This document shows positions 41,209 to 51,377 of a DNA stretch of 64,000 bases, in pieces (the first letter of the stretch is position 1; each line of letters opens with the position of its first letter). Both the position numbers and the translations under genes were made by a program. The notes under the pieces are model-generated. The model was not told where the DNA came from, did no database searches, and was given only the letters and a program-made list of their open reading frames with translations. The DNA comes from Acinetobacter chengduensis (GTDB lineage Bacteria; Pseudomonadota; Gammaproteobacteria; Pseudomonadales; Moraxellaceae): contig NZ_RCHC01000003.1 in NCBI RefSeq assembly GCF_003664645.1, positions 1-64,000 on the forward strand, read 5' to 3'.

Positions 41209-42120
41209 ATGCCTTATTACCAAATGCCAGATGGCGAACAATTGTTTGTACGACGCTATGGTCAAGGCCAACCCGTTTTGGTGTTATCAGGCTTAGGCAT
41301 GCAAAGCTGGCAATGGCATCCTTTTTTATATCCACATCATAAAAAATTCGAATTTATTATTCCAGACTGGCGTGGTTTTGGTGGCTCTAAATATTGCAAA
41401 ATTCCCAATTCTGATGCTATCAGCAGTCATTGGAAAGACATTGAAGCACTACTTCCACAGCTTAATATTCCCAAGTTTAAAGTGATTGCCTACTCTATGG
41501 GCGCAACCACCGCCATGCATGGTATGCAATATAGTCAGTTCTACCATTCTATTCAGCAATATTTACACATTGATCAAACCCCCAAAATAACTACCGATCA
41601 AAGTTGGCCTTTTGGTTTATTTGGTCAAAAACATGCAACTTTTATCGAGATTTTGCAGCACATTTCTCAAGTACTTAAAGCCAACCCTGATGCAAAAGCC
41701 ATGCAAGATTTAAGCAGTACTGACCGTAAGCGCCTATTAAATAGTTGGTTAGCATTTATAGACTTGCAAGCCAGTAGCAAAGTTACGCCATTTTTAATTA
41801 AACAAGCTTTGAAATATCCTCGCTTGCAAGCTCATGTTTTGCCTATACAGCGTTTAGATTATTTATCTTGGTATATACATAATTATCTTGAGCATAAAGA
41901 AGATTACCGAGTAGCACTAACACAGCTCAATTGCCCTGTGACTTTTTTTATTGGTGCCGAATCCACTCTCTATCCAGCTGAGGGTCAACAGCAGATTGCT
42001 CGCTCAATCCCGCAAGCGCAACAAGTGATTTTCCAAAAATCTGGTCATACACCACTCTTAAGTGAACCGATGAAATTTGCATCTGAAATTGGTCATTTTT
42101 TAAATCAATATTCAGCTTAA
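41209..42120 (+). CDS. Alpha/beta hydrolase
   Basis: The protein is 303 residues. The start at ATG 41209 has AAGGAAG upstream. The order FVRRYGQGQPVLVLSGLGMQSWQW, PDWRGFGGSKY, the elbow AYSMGATTAMHG (Ser), then FIGAESTLYPAEG (Asp region) and FQKSGHTPLLSEP (His) shows a complete catalytic triad. It has no signal peptide. The 140-nt gap after padR suggests possible joint expression with padR. The substrate is unknown; thioesterase or esterase activity on lipids would fit next to fadH. Confidence 0.88.
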   Translation: MPYYQMPDGEQLFVRRYGQGQPVLVLSGLGMQSWQWHPFLYPHHKKFEFIIPDWRGFGGSKYCKIPNSDAISSHWKDIEALLPQLNIPKFKVIAYSMGATTAMHGMQYSQFYHSIQQYLHIDQTPKITTDQSWPFGLFGQKHATFIEILQHISQVLKANPDAKAMQDLSSTDRKRLLNSWLAFIDLQASSKVTPFLIKQALKYPRLQAHVLPIQRLDYLSWYIHNYLEHKEDYRVALTQLNCPVTFFIGAESTLYPAEGQQQIARSIPQAQQVIFQKSGHTPLLSEPMKFASEIGHFLNQYSA

Positions 42121-42267
42121 TGCTTATTTTACGTGGGTCGATATTTTCAAGGTTTCTAAATAGCAATACTAAAAAATCCTGTGCAAACTTTGCCAAAATA
42201 CAATTGACATTTTTTGCAACGATCATATTTAATACTCCAATATTGTTGCATATATGGAAGTATAAAC

Positions 42268-43167
42268 ATGCTGAGTGATTTGGATGATTTTTATTGTTTT
42301 GCCCAAGTGGTAGAACATGGTGGTTTTAGTGCTGCAGAACGTGCCACAGATATTCCAAAGTCCAAACTTAGTCGACGCGTATACAACCTTGAAGAACGCT
42401 TAGGGGTTCGACTGATTCAACGTAGCTCACGCCATTTCGCAGTGACTGATATCGGTATGAATATTTACCGTCACGCTCAAGTCATGATGAATGCCGCTCA
42501 AGCTGCTCACGACTTAGTCGATCATTTAAGTACAGAACCACGTGGTGTCATTAAACTGAGCACACCTGTGTCCATTGCACAAAATGAAATTGCACGCATC
42601 CTACCTAAGTTTTTAAAAAAATATCCCGAAATTAAAGTTCAAATGATTGTGACCAATCGTCGTGTAGACATTATTAATGAAGGTTTTGATTTAGCCTTAC
42701 GTGTACGTGATAACTTAGATGATGATCCGAACTTGGTCTTACGTAAATTTGAAACCATTGAGCAACATCTCTTTGCCAGCCAAGCCTATTTAAATGAGCA
42801 TGGTGACTTAAAACATCCAAGTGAATTAACACAGCATCAAATTTTAAGTATGTCCGATGAGCATTTAGATCAAAATATTGTGCTTCACAATGAAGAAAAC
42901 CAACAAATTAAGATTCGAGTTAATCCGACAGTACTAGGTTCAGACCTGAGTATGCTAGCTGAGCTTGCTCGACAAAATTGTGGAATAACTTTATTGCCCG
43001 ACAGTGTTGTAAAAACACATTTAAATTCAGGTGCATTGGTTAGAGTACTGCCAACATGGAAAGCGCCACACGGTATATTCCATGCAGTTTACCCTTCACG
43101 CAGAGGCCTGTTACCTGCTGTGCGCGTATTCATTGATTATTTAGTTGAGCAACTAAGCAAACACTAA
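42268..43167 (+). CDS. LysR-family transcriptional regulator
   Basis: The protein is 299 residues from ATG 42268 (GGAAG 7 nt upstream); the 18-residue extension was rejected. The N terminus LSDLDDFYCFAQVVEHGGFSAAERATDIPKSKLSRRVYNLEERLGVRLIQ (abbreviated) is a classical HTH. The C-terminal effector domain contains VIKLSTPVSIAQNE and GFDLALRVRDNLDDDPN. It looks like the AaeR/DsdC-like group of single-domain aromatic-compound LysR regulators, but I cannot assign a target. Just upstream is ATTGTTGCATA (42242-42252), a match to half of the PadR operator. Confidence 0.9.
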   Translation: MLSDLDDFYCFAQVVEHGGFSAAERATDIPKSKLSRRVYNLEERLGVRLIQRSSRHFAVTDIGMNIYRHAQVMMNAAQAAHDLVDHLSTEPRGVIKLSTPVSIAQNEIARILPKFLKKYPEIKVQMIVTNRRVDIINEGFDLALRVRDNLDDDPNLVLRKFETIEQHLFASQAYLNEHGDLKHPSELTQHQILSMSDEHLDQNIVLHNEENQQIKIRVNPTVLGSDLSMLAELARQNCGITLLPDSVVKTHLNSGALVRVLPTWKAPHGIFHAVYPSRRGLLPAVRVFIDYLVEQLSKH

Positions 43168-43250
43168 TCATCGCGATACCTTATCAATTACTCATATCTT
43201 TACTTAAATACTTTATTGACTTTGTATCGAGGATTGATAAAGTTCAGCGC

Positions 43251-43290
43251 AAAAAAAAAAAGCTTACCCTAAGTGTAGAGTAAGCTTGAA
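43251..43290 (-). terminator. Hairpin with T run on minus strand
   Basis: AAGCTTAC (43260-43267) pairs with GTAAGCTT (43280-43287), with inner CTA/TAG. The A run at 43251-43261 makes a strong T run on the minus strand. The nearest minus-strand gene is map, 230 nt upstream. Confidence 0.6.
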
Positions 43291-43518
43291 ATCAGAAACT
43301 ACAGCTAATTTCTTAAAACAAGGATAGACCAAAATACATCCAATAATAAATCTTTTTTAACACTAAAAAAGACTTGATGAGAAACTAATCTCATTGTTTT
43401 TAAATCTATTTTTTCATATAAATTATAGCTAACACCTATAAAAGTAGCATTTCAGCATAAACTTTAGACCAAAGTCTAAAATTTACGAAGATCTACCACG
43501 ATTGTTAAGCCTGTATAT
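43291..43518. other. Gap between LysR gene end and map
   Basis: No gene is seen. AT-rich sequence; the terminator hairpin lies at its left edge. Confidence 0.4.
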
Positions 43519-44313
43519 TTAGATTTCTGGATAAGATCCATAGCCTTCTGGCCAAGGTGACAATAATTCAAAACCGTCATCAGTAACTGCAACCATGTGC
43601 TCCCACTGTGCAGACAATGATTTATCCGCGGTCACTACACCCCAGCCATCTTTAAGCTCTTTGGTTCGGGCTTTACCTGCATTAATCATAGGTTCAATGG
43701 TAAATACCATACCTGTTTTAAGCACAACACCTTGGCCTTGTTGACCATAATGCAACACACTTGGTTGCTCATGATAAACCTTACCAATCCCATGACCGCA
43801 GTATTCACGCACTACTGAATAGCCTTCACGATGTGCAACAGATTGAATGGCATACCCCACATCACCCAATGTTGCGCCAGCTTTAACCGCATGAATACCT
43901 GCAACCATCGCCTCGTAAGTGGTCTCGACCAAGCGTTTTGCTTCAGGTTTAATTTGACCGACATAGTACATTCGGCTGGTATCACCAAAATAACCATCTT
44001 TAATAATCGCAACATCAATATTAATAATATCGCCATCTTTTAAGATAGTTTCAGCAGACGGAATACCGTGACACACCATTTCATTTGGTGAAATACAGGT
44101 TGTTTTGGTATAGCCATAATAGCCAACATTGGCAGGAATCACTTTTAAAGTATTCACAATGAAGTCATTACACAGATCATCTAAATACTCTGTTGTTACG
44201 CCTGGCTTCACATGCTCCCCAATCATTGCTAAAACTTGCGCAGCTAAACGTCCTGAAATACGTAGTTTTTCTAAATCCTGCTCGGTTTTAATCGTGATAC
44301 TGGAAGCTTTCAT
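43519..44313 (-). CDS. map: Methionine aminopeptidase, type I
   Basis: Map removes the initiator methionine. The 264-residue protein has the metal ligands of the M24 fold: Asp in NIDVAIIKDGYFGDTSRMYYVG (two Asp), His in REYCGHGIGKVYHEQPS, Glu in FTIEPMIN, and the final Glu in AQWEHMVAVTDDGFELLS. The YYGYTKTTCISPNEMVCHGIPS segment is the typical early signature of type I enzymes. It lies opposite brnQ with a 360-nt divergent gap. Confidence 0.97.
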   Translation of the reverse strand: MKASSITIKTEQDLEKLRISGRLAAQVLAMIGEHVKPGVTTEYLDDLCNDFIVNTLKVIPANVGYYGYTKTTCISPNEMVCHGIPSAETILKDGDIINIDVAIIKDGYFGDTSRMYYVGQIKPEAKRLVETTYEAMVAGIHAVKAGATLGDVGYAIQSVAHREGYSVVREYCGHGIGKVYHEQPSVLHYGQQGQGVVLKTGMVFTIEPMINAGKARTKELKDGWGVVTADKSLSAQWEHMVAVTDDGFELLSPWPEGYGSYPEI

Positions 44314-44673
44314 TACATCATCCTCAAATTCGATACAAAAGAGTATAGACCTTTTTACAGCATTTTGTTTTTTATGCTGGGTTTTAGGGTATTCAATTTA
44401 CATAATGCCATTGCAAAATAGCCTATTTTGTAATCAAAAAATTCATAGCCTGTTAATTTTTTTTCAATAATAAACAAGCCAGCTTGATTACATTCACTTT
44501 TAAATATATTCCGTATAATCAAATGTATAAATTAAACAACATTTGATCCTTTAATATATTAATATTAAATATTATAAAAAATATTCATCAATGAAATAAA
44601 ATATTTTGCAAATCAAAATTTACCTGCTTTAAAATTACCGACTTCTATTGGCTAGCCCATCTCCCTTTTACTT
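44314..44673. other. Divergent gap between map and brnQ
   Basis: 360 nt of AT-rich sequence that must contain both promoters. I see no operator palindrome I can trust and no small gene. Confidence 0.4.
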
Positions 44674-45966
44674 ATGACAAATCTCCGTACAAGAGATATT
44701 GTTGCCTTAGGTTTTATGACCTTTGCCCTATTTATTGGCGCTGGTAACATTATCTTTCCACCGATTGTGGCACAGCAAGCCGGTGAACATGTATGGTTAG
44801 CTGCTTTTGGTTTCTTAATCACAGCAGTTGGCTTACCTGTAATCACCATTATTGCTTTATCTCGCGTAAATGGTTCTATTCAAATTTTAAGTTCACCTCT
44901 TGGTAAGGCAGCCAGTATTTTACTGACCGTTGTCTGTTACTTAGCGGTAGGACCATTATTTGCTACACCACGTACCGCAACTGTTTCTTATGAAATTGGT
45001 TTCTCGGCTTACTTTGGCGACTCTTCAAATACTTTGATGATTTATAGCATCATTTATTTTGCCTTAGTCACGATTGTTTCATTGTATCCAAATAAAATTT
45101 TGGACACTGTAGGCTTCTTCCTTTCGCCACTTAAAATTTTAGGTTTATTTATTTTAGGTGTGTCCGCGTTCTTTATTCCAGCTGGTCTCATCCCACCTGC
45201 TGTAGGTAACTATGTTGCAAGTCCTGTATCTGAAGGGATTGTGAATGGTTATTTAACCATGGACACTTTAGGCGCTTTAGTTTTTGGTATTGTCATTGTA
45301 AAAGCAATCACATCACGTGGTGTAACTGACAGCAAGCTCATTACCAAATACGCAGTCATTGCCAGCATTATCTCAGGTATTGGCCTAACACTGGTTTACA
45401 TTAGTTTATTCAAACTCGGTATGAGTAGCCACGATATCGCTCCAAATGCCACAAATGGTGCAGTGATCCTACATGCATACGTGCAGCATGCTTTTGGTGA
45501 TATGGGCGCTTACTTCCTTTCTGCAATGATCTTTATTGCATGTATGGTTACTGCTATTGGCCTGACTTGTGCATGTGCTGAATATTTCTCAGAATTAACT
45601 AAAATTCCATACAAAGTATTTGTATTTATTTTGGTTGGCTTTTCATTGGTGATTTCAAACTTAGGTTTAACCAAATTAATTGCGGTTTCTGTACCTGTAT
45701 TAAGTGCGATTTACCCACCTGCGATTGCCGTTATTTTATTAAGTTTCTGTGCTAAATTTTTCAATAACCCTTCTCGAATTATTGCACCTGTAACTGGCGT
45801 AGCACTTTTATTTGGTATTGTTGATGGTATTAAAGTTGCTGGTTTTTCAGAACAACTTCCTGTCTTTTTACAAAATTTACCGTTAAATGAACAGAATCTT
45901 GCCTGGTTAATCCCATCAGTCATTGTTCTTATCATTGCATTTGTGATTGATAAAGTAAAAAACTAA
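44674..45966 (+). CDS. brnQ: Branched-chain amino acid carrier BrnQ
   Basis: BrnQ imports leucine, isoleucine and valine with sodium or protons. The protein is 430 residues with about 12 transmembrane helices. It begins [35 protein letters not shown], and has [21 protein letters not shown] and [21 protein letters not shown], all characteristic of this family. Likely monocistronic. No terminator is obvious immediately after it. Confidence 0.95.
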   Translation: MTNLRTRDIVALGFMTFALFIGAGNIIFPPIVAQQAGEHVWLAAFGFLITAVGLPVITIIALSRVNGSIQILSSPLGKAASILLTVVCYLAVGPLFATPRTATVSYEIGFSAYFGDSSNTLMIYSIIYFALVTIVSLYPNKILDTVGFFLSPLKILGLFILGVSAFFIPAGLIPPAVGNYVASPVSEGIVNGYLTMDTLGALVFGIVIVKAITSRGVTDSKLITKYAVIASIISGIGLTLVYISLFKLGMSSHDIAPNATNGAVILHAYVQHAFGDMGAYFLSAMIFIACMVTAIGLTCACAEYFSELTKIPYKVFVFILVGFSLVISNLGLTKLIAVSVPVLSAIYPPAIAVILLSFCAKFFNNPSRIIAPVTGVALLFGIVDGIKVAGFSEQLPVFLQNLPLNEQNLAWLIPSVIVLIIAFVIDKVKN

Positions 45967-46053
45967 GCTTTCTTACTTTAATGGAATAAAATCAAATTTT
46001 TACCCAAAATTCGATTTTAACAATGACCAATAAATGTCATATTTTATCCAAAT

Positions 46054-46167
46054 ATGCTTTTATTCGTCTTCCCATTCGTTTCTGCAATGTTATGCATCGC
46101 TGAAGGTTATCCAGCACTATTTTATATGCTTCGCGGTGTAATTCATAAATTCAATCAGGCAGATTAA
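46054..46167 (+). CDS. Possible 37-residue membrane protein
   Basis: This ORF of 37 codons encodes MLLFVFPFVSAMLCIAEGYP followed by a hydrophobic segment ALFYMLRGVIHKF and a short basic tail. It forms one or two hydrophobic helices. It has no strong Shine-Dalgarno and no known homologue that I can name. It sits in the 690-nt gap after brnQ. It may be a genuine small membrane protein; the evidence is only composition. Confidence 0.3.
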   Translation: MLLFVFPFVSAMLCIAEGYPALFYMLRGVIHKFNQAD

Positions 46168-46620
46168 ATCTAACTCATTAATAGCACAGCAATACGAATA
46201 GCGATACCTTAGTACAACATAAATCCAACAAAAACACGCACTTATTGATTTTTAGCTTTGCTATACTATATAACTTTAACCATTAAGCAATTTTATATCA
46301 GCTTTAGTGATCTCTTAATCGCATCCAGCTATGATTCCAAACAAGAACTGGTCCGTATTTTGCTTAATTAAGCCATAACCAAGCTATTTTGCCCTGTTTT
46401 AGACCATGCAAAATCACTGGTTTTTTAGAAGTATCCAACAGTGTAAAAGCGCTCATTTTTTAAATGCATGTAATAAAATCTGTTGAATATTTAAACAATC
46501 TCACTATATACACGAATTTCGTGACTTAGCATGTCAATATGACAAAATAATGACATCTACTATTGAAATACACTCAAAATCACAGTAAAACTGTAATTGA
46601 AATCCAGACTAAAACATTCA
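46168..46620. other. Gap before the small two-helix protein gene
   Basis: No gene is seen besides the possible 37-codon ORF just upstream. The sequence is AT-rich with no clear terminators or repeats. Confidence 0.4.
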
Positions 46621-46656
46621 AGTTTTAGTACTAACAACAAAAAAGGAGGGATGGAG

Positions 46657-46902
46657 ATGTTATCTATACATTTCAACAAGCAATTCTTCATTAACGCTCT
46701 AAAGGCAAATAAGAACATGGTGACATTTGTCAGCACAACTTTTGCCCTCATGTTGACGTTATTAATACAAGGCCTTATTCATGGCAATTTAAAGCCTGAA
46801 TATTTCATGTATGCAATCATTGTCTCGTGTGCTTTTTTTGTTTGGGCTGTCGTGGACCAAAAATATCGTCGCAGTACTTCTTCTCAATATTTCAAAGATT
46901 GA
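46657..46902 (+). CDS. Small two-helix membrane protein, unknown function
   Basis: The protein is 81 residues from ATG 46657. AAAGGAGGG lies 7 nt upstream, a very strong ribosome site, and this decides the start against ATG 46651 and 46597. Two transmembrane helices are predicted (about 23-39 and 49-66), with short basic ends (VDQKYRRSTSSQYFKD). I do not recognise the family. Its stop codon lies inside a long hairpin (46897-46934). Confidence 0.65.
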   Translation: MLSIHFNKQFFINALKANKNMVTFVSTTFALMLTLLIQGLIHGNLKPEYFMYAIIVSCAFFVWAVVDQKYRRSTSSQYFKD

Positions 46903-46934
46903 AAGGTGGATGACTCCGTCATCCATCTTCAATC
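46897..46934 (+). other. Long hairpin spanning the stop codon
   Basis: The arms 46897-46914 and 46918-46934 pair over about 17 bp with one bulged A and one G-U pair; the loop is TCC. The TGA stop is within the 5' arm. No T run follows, so it is not a standard intrinsic terminator; it may be an RNA stability element or processing site. Confidence 0.65.
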
Positions 46935-47081
46935 TAAAGATAGTAATAATAATAAAAATTCCAACATCCCTTCAAATATCAATTTCTCAATATCATTTAA
47001 ATACTTAGTTGAATTCTGCTTAATCTTGCTCTTAGATTATTAATATCTTTAGATTCAATGTATTCATATCAGATACAATTT

Positions 47082-47546
47082 TTAGTTTAAAAAACGTAGC
47101 ATGGTGCCTAACACCAACAAAAATGTCGCACCTAATTCACCAATAACAAGTAATAGCATCGCCAAACTCATACACCATGTTGGTAAAGTCCAATGTGCAC
47201 CTAAACGATGCGGTGTTTTAAATTGATTCGTCGTGTCTTGTAGGGCTCCATGCAAGACATAACTCAGAATTGAAAAACTAAAAAAGACCAAATTTACCCA
47301 AACGCATAATAAATTTATCCACTCTGGAAACTGGGAAAAATAAGCCAAAACCGCCAAAATTAGCGATGCAGGTGCATATAACAAACTACTCCGATGCGCG
47401 ATATCTACATAATAGTGCGCTCTAGCCTGTGCCGAATTTCGGATTTGCCAATATTTCCAAACACCTGTAAGCATTCCCACCCATAAAAAAACTCCACTAA
47501 ATACAATTGCGGATTGCACCGAAACAGGTAATAGCACATCATTCAT
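47082..47546 (-). CDS. Integral membrane protein, unknown function
   Basis: The protein is 154 residues with four predicted transmembrane helices (about 9-29, 53-70, 77-99, 126-149). The loop after helix 1 is basic and has an RAHYYVDIAHRSSLLYAP segment; the loop between helices 3 and 4 has TNQFKTPHRLGAHW. I do not recognise the family. It is divergent from the alpha/beta hydrolase that follows (122 nt), and its promoter probably lies in that gap. Confidence 0.6.
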   Translation of the reverse strand: MNDVLLPVSVQSAIVFSGVFLWVGMLTGVWKYWQIRNSAQARAHYYVDIAHRSSLLYAPASLILAVLAYFSQFPEWINLLCVWVNLVFFSFSILSYVLHGALQDTTNQFKTPHRLGAHWTLPTWCMSLAMLLLVIGELGATFLLVLGTMLRFLN

Positions 47547-47668
47547 TCAAATTGTCCTTATTTTATTTTGATCTTCCAACTGACTTTAAAGTCACTTATT
47601 TAACAAGTTTCTTTTTGGAACTCGTGTAAATTAAATTATCACTCATCTTTTATTAATGGCTTTTCATC

Positions 47669-48535
47669 ATGTCTCAAAATGAAAAACTCCCTATTCTATG
47701 TAAAGATGGCTATGAATTAGCTGCACGCTTTTACGCACAGACCAACACTAAAAAACCAAATTTACCTGTTTTAATTTGTCCAGCCACAGGCATTACAAAA
47801 CAGTTTTATCATCACTTTGCCCTTTGGCTCAGTGAGCAAGGTTTTGATGTCATGGTATTCGATTTCAGAGGCATTGGCGAATCACTACACGGTCAACTTA
47901 AAGACTCGACAGCTAGTATTGTTCAATGGGGTGAGCTAGATATTCCTGCTGCCATTGATGCGCTTTTACATAAAACGCAGGCCCAACAAGTCTATTTATT
48001 GGGACATAGCGCAGGCGGTCAGCTTATGGGAGTAAATGCGAATCATCATAAAGTTGCTAAAGTGGTGGCTGTATCTGGCTCAACCGGTCATATCAAGGGC
48101 TTAAAAGGTCGCACTAAAATTCTGGCACCCATTATGTTTAAGGGAATATTCCCTATTGCGCGTTTAACATTAGGCTATGGACCGACCAATGCAATTGGCA
48201 TGGGTGAAAATTTACCTAAAGACGTTGCACGTGAATGGGCTCAATTCTGTTCAAAGCCTGGCTACATTATAAATGCTGTAGGTAAGCAGATTCATGAGGA
48301 CTTCCATGCAAAAGTGCATACTCCAATAACTGTACTTTGGTCGTCTGATGATGAAATTGCTACAGAAGCAAATGTAAAAGATTTGCTACGCCTTTACCCA
48401 AATGCAAGTACAGATATGATTGAGCTTAAACCAGCCAACTACGGCCATAAAATGATTGGTCACATGCTGATGTTTAAAAAGTCACATCAAAACCTCTGGC
48501 CACTGATAGCTAATCAATTATTAGTAGCATCATAA
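47669..48535 (+). CDS. Alpha/beta hydrolase (serine aminopeptidase S33-like)
   Basis: The protein is 288 residues. The N-terminal part PVLICPATGITKQFYHHFALWLSEQGFDVMVFDFRGIGES gives the oxyanion region, the elbow LLGHSAGGQLMG holds the Ser, the Asp lies in LWSSDDEIATEAN, and the His in the YGHKMIGHM segment. Esterase or lipase activity is likely but unassigned. It has its own terminator. Confidence 0.88.
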   Translation: MSQNEKLPILCKDGYELAARFYAQTNTKKPNLPVLICPATGITKQFYHHFALWLSEQGFDVMVFDFRGIGESLHGQLKDSTASIVQWGELDIPAAIDALLHKTQAQQVYLLGHSAGGQLMGVNANHHKVAKVVAVSGSTGHIKGLKGRTKILAPIMFKGIFPIARLTLGYGPTNAIGMGENLPKDVAREWAQFCSKPGYIINAVGKQIHEDFHAKVHTPITVLWSSDDEIATEANVKDLLRLYPNASTDMIELKPANYGHKMIGHMLMFKKSHQNLWPLIANQLLVAS

Positions 48536-48594
48536 GACCTCTAGGCAAAATTAAAGCTATCTTGTCGAGATGAAATCTACGATACAAAGACTTA

Positions 48595-48632
48595 ATAAAA
48601 AGCTCATTTAATTATTTAAATGGGCTTTTTAG
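48595..48632 (+). terminator. Intrinsic terminator after alpha/beta hydrolase gene
   Basis: AAAAAGCTCATTTAA (48597-48611) pairs with TTAAATGGGCTTTTT (48616-48630), then T run. One G-U pair. Confidence 0.8.
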
Positions 48633-48639
48633 AGCAGAT

Positions 48640-49200
48640 GCAAAATCAATCACTACTTGGCATCTATTCTCATTTTATTTGGACATTTTTTCTGATTCTG
48701 CATTAAATGAGACCATGCAAAGCTGTGAATGATTGTTTATGAATCTCGAGACTTGAAGTGAATAGCCACCAAAATTCTAGAGAAGCAAAGCTATGGATCG
48801 GTCTATATCTGATGTAATACTACAATCAGATACGACCACATCAATTTAACGATGGTGTCAGTCCGTATCAGGCTGAATAAAAACTTGAATCTGTGCCCAA
48901 AATTTGTTGATCACTAGAGAGCTTTCAAAATTTATTAAGTATGAATATAACGATCATTTCTTGATTTATGAAAGATATATATTTTTCCATAGTCATGACT
49001 GCTCAACCTTGTTGTGCATATTAATTTAAAAAATGAGTAAATTTGATCGGGCCAAGTTTTGAAAATCCTAAAAACAAAGAACATAGTAAACTTTCTTAAT
49101 CAAGAATAAATTATATTCTTTCATTTGTAGTTGTCTTAAATTTTTTTAATGCTAGGCATACAATTTGCCAACTAATTTACAGTGCAACGCATAGCCGAAT
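48640..49200. other. Gene-poor AT-rich region
   Basis: About 560 nt with only ORFs below 20 codons. No gene is called. Its right end runs into the candidate small RNA. Confidence 0.4.
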
Positions 49201-49330
49201 AGCATGGCCAATAAACTTTATAAGATGTCATTTTTTGAAATATGTGCTTTAATATACGCAGTATGAGATGAGCCTTATATGAGTATCACGAGAGTGATAC
49301 GACTAGCCCCTTAACCATAGGGGCTTTTTA
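49200..49330 (+). ncRNA. Candidate small RNA ending in an orphan terminator
   Basis: A hairpin GTATCAC/GTGATAC with GAGA tetraloop (49283-49300) is followed at once by a terminator: AGCCCCT (49305-49311), 7-nt loop, AGGGGCT (49319-49325), then T run. The only plus-strand gene upstream ends at 48535 and has its own terminator, so this terminator has no coding gene. A 20-codon ORF (49204-49266) and an 11-codon ORF (49279-49314) in one frame make a leader-peptide alternative possible. The 5' end is not determined. Confidence 0.5.
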
Positions 49331-49348
49331 GTGTCTAAAATTTAACAA

Positions 49349-49564
49349 TTATTCAATATCAAAAACCCAGTTATGTGCTTGTCTATCTGTCGTGGTTTCA
49401 CACACATAGTAGTCATGATCCCACGCATCTTGGTTGAAAATTTCTTTTTTAAAGTAAGTAATTTGCTTACCATTTTCTACACAAGTAAAACTGTCACCTT
49501 GGTCTTTCACTTGAGTTCCATTTAGAAAGCCACCAATGCACAGAAATCGAGTTTGTTTAGGCAT
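49349..49564 (-). CDS. Small hypothetical protein
   Basis: This 71-residue protein has two Cys in CIGGFLNG and SFTCVENGK and a third in YYVCETTTDRQ. The segments KQITYFKKEIF and AWDHDYYVCE are compact, and there is no signal or membrane helix. Family unknown to me. It converges on the candidate small RNA. Confidence 0.6.
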   Translation of the reverse strand: MPKQTRFLCIGGFLNGTQVKDQGDSFTCVENGKQITYFKKEIFNQDAWDHDYYVCETTTDRQAHNWVFDIE

Positions 49565-49689
49565 CTTTACATCAAATTTTAAATAAAACGTTTCTGTAGA
49601 TTAAACCGTTTATCTATTTCACTGTAAAGCGATGGATGCTTTTTGCTAAATCAATTTTTGAAGATAAACTAAATATAAATTCACGCCAT

Positions 49690-49736
49690 AAAAAAACCAC
49701 CGATAAAAGAGCTAAGCAATCTATTATCAGTGGTCT
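49690..49736 (-). terminator. Intrinsic terminator of fumC
   Basis: ACCACCGATAA (49696-49706) pairs with TTATCAGTGGT (49724-49734) with one mismatch and a 17-nt loop. A run on the plus strand at 49690-49696 gives a T run on the minus strand. Confidence 0.7.
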
Positions 49737-49772
49737 AGGATTTTGTACTTATAGCCTAAAAGGCTTTAATAC

Positions 49773-51167
49773 CTATTGAGTATTGGGTGAAACCATTTGT
49801 TCTGGTCGCACCACTTCATCAAACTGTTGCTCTGTCACAAGGCCTAATTCAACTGCAACTTGCTTTAAAGTTTTACCTTCTTTATAAGCCGTTTTAGCCA
49901 CTTTAGCTGCATTTTCATAACCAATGACTGGGTTTAAAGCCGTGACTAACATCAATGAATCATGTAAAAAATGATCAATTTTTTCTCGGTTTGGCTCAAT
50001 CCCTACAGCGCAATGGTCATTAAAACTATTACAAGCATCGCCCAATAATTGGATAGATTGTAATAAGTTAAATGCAATGACTGGCATAAACACGTTTAAC
50101 TCAAAGTTGCCCGAAGCACCTGCAATATTAATGGTGGTATCGTTACCCATCACTTGTGCAACAACCATAGTCATCGCTTCACTTTGAGTTGGGTTTACTT
50201 TACCTGGCATAATGCTTGAGCCAGGTTCATTTTCTGGAATTCTAAGCTCACCAAAACCACAACGTGGACCACTTGCTAACCAACGAACATCATTGGCTAT
50301 TTTATTTAAACTTGCAGCTAATGTTTTTAATGCACCAGAGGCAAAAACTGCAGCATCTCGTCCTGCTAAAGCCTCAAATTTATTGGGTGCTGTTACAAAG
50401 TTCAGACCCGTTAAATTCGCCAATTGCTCTGCAGCCTTCACTGCATAATCAGGATGAGCATTTAAACCAGTACCTACAGCTGTACCGCCCAATGGCAGTT
50501 CATACAAACCTTCTAAAGCTTGATGTAAACGCTTTAAACCATGATCTAACTGTGACACATAACCACTAAACTCCTGACCCAATGTAAGTGGTGTCGCGTC
50601 TTGTAAATGTGTACGGCCAATTTTTACAATATCTGAAAATTGTTCAGATTTTGCCTGCAAGGTATTACGTAATTGAGTAACCGCAGGAATAAGAAGTTCA
50701 TTAATTTGCAAACTTGCAGCAACATGAATTGCAGTTGGGAATGAGTCATTGGTCGATTGTGCACGATTCACATGGTCATTTGGATGAACTGGCTTTTGTG
50801 AACCCAAAGCATTACCCAGCTTTTGATTCGCAATATTAGCAATCACTTCATTGCAGTTCATGTTACTTTGCGTACCAGAACCTGTTTGCCAAACGACTAA
50901 AGGGAATTGCGAATCCCACTGCCCAGCCATCACTTCTTCAGCAGCACCTACAATATATTGCGCCAATTCTTGTGGAATTTGATTCAACTCCGCATTGGTT
51001 AATGCAGCTGCTTTTTTTACCAGTCCCATCGCACGAATCATTGGTCTAGGTAAGCGTTCTGCACCAATTTTAAAATTTTGTAGGCTTCGCTGTGTTTGCG
51101 CTCCCCACATTGCTTCGCTTGGTACTTCAACCTCACCCATCGTGTCATGTTCAATACGTGTTTGCAT
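49773..51167 (-). CDS. fumC: Fumarase, class II
   Basis: FumC converts fumarate and malate in the TCA cycle without an iron-sulfur cluster. The protein is 464 residues. Signatures are [69 protein letters not shown], and [16 protein letters not shown], the signature loop of the family. ATG 51167 begins [16 protein letters not shown]. Its neighbours give no operon information. Confidence 0.97.
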   Translation of the reverse strand: MQTRIEHDTMGEVEVPSEAMWGAQTQRSLQNFKIGAERLPRPMIRAMGLVKKAAALTNAELNQIPQELAQYIVGAAEEVMAGQWDSQFPLVVWQTGSGTQSNMNCNEVIANIANQKLGNALGSQKPVHPNDHVNRAQSTNDSFPTAIHVAASLQINELLIPAVTQLRNTLQAKSEQFSDIVKIGRTHLQDATPLTLGQEFSGYVSQLDHGLKRLHQALEGLYELPLGGTAVGTGLNAHPDYAVKAAEQLANLTGLNFVTAPNKFEALAGRDAAVFASGALKTLAASLNKIANDVRWLASGPRCGFGELRIPENEPGSSIMPGKVNPTQSEAMTMVVAQVMGNDTTINIAGASGNFELNVFMPVIAFNLLQSIQLLGDACNSFNDHCAVGIEPNREKIDHFLHDSLMLVTALNPVIGYENAAKVAKTAYKEGKTLKQVAVELGLVTEQQFDEVVRPEQMVSPNTQ

Positions 51168-51377
51168 GTTACAACCCTATTTCCTTGTTTAAGACCTTGG
51201 CTTTAGCTAATGAAACAACACTCTGCTATGGCTAATTTGAGTGTATGAAATTACCAAACAAATGTAAATAAGAATCAATATCAACTGTTGTGCTTTTTAC
51301 AATAGGTTTGATCTGAAAATTAGATCTTGCGTGACTTTTTCACTTAATTTGATGTTGTGAATGTTGAATATCTAATG

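Noticed and set aside
42242-42252. ATTGTTGCATA upstream of the second LysR gene, matching half of the PadR palindrome
   Set aside because: The other arm is not conserved (CTCCAAT in place of TATGCAA), so a functional site is not supported.
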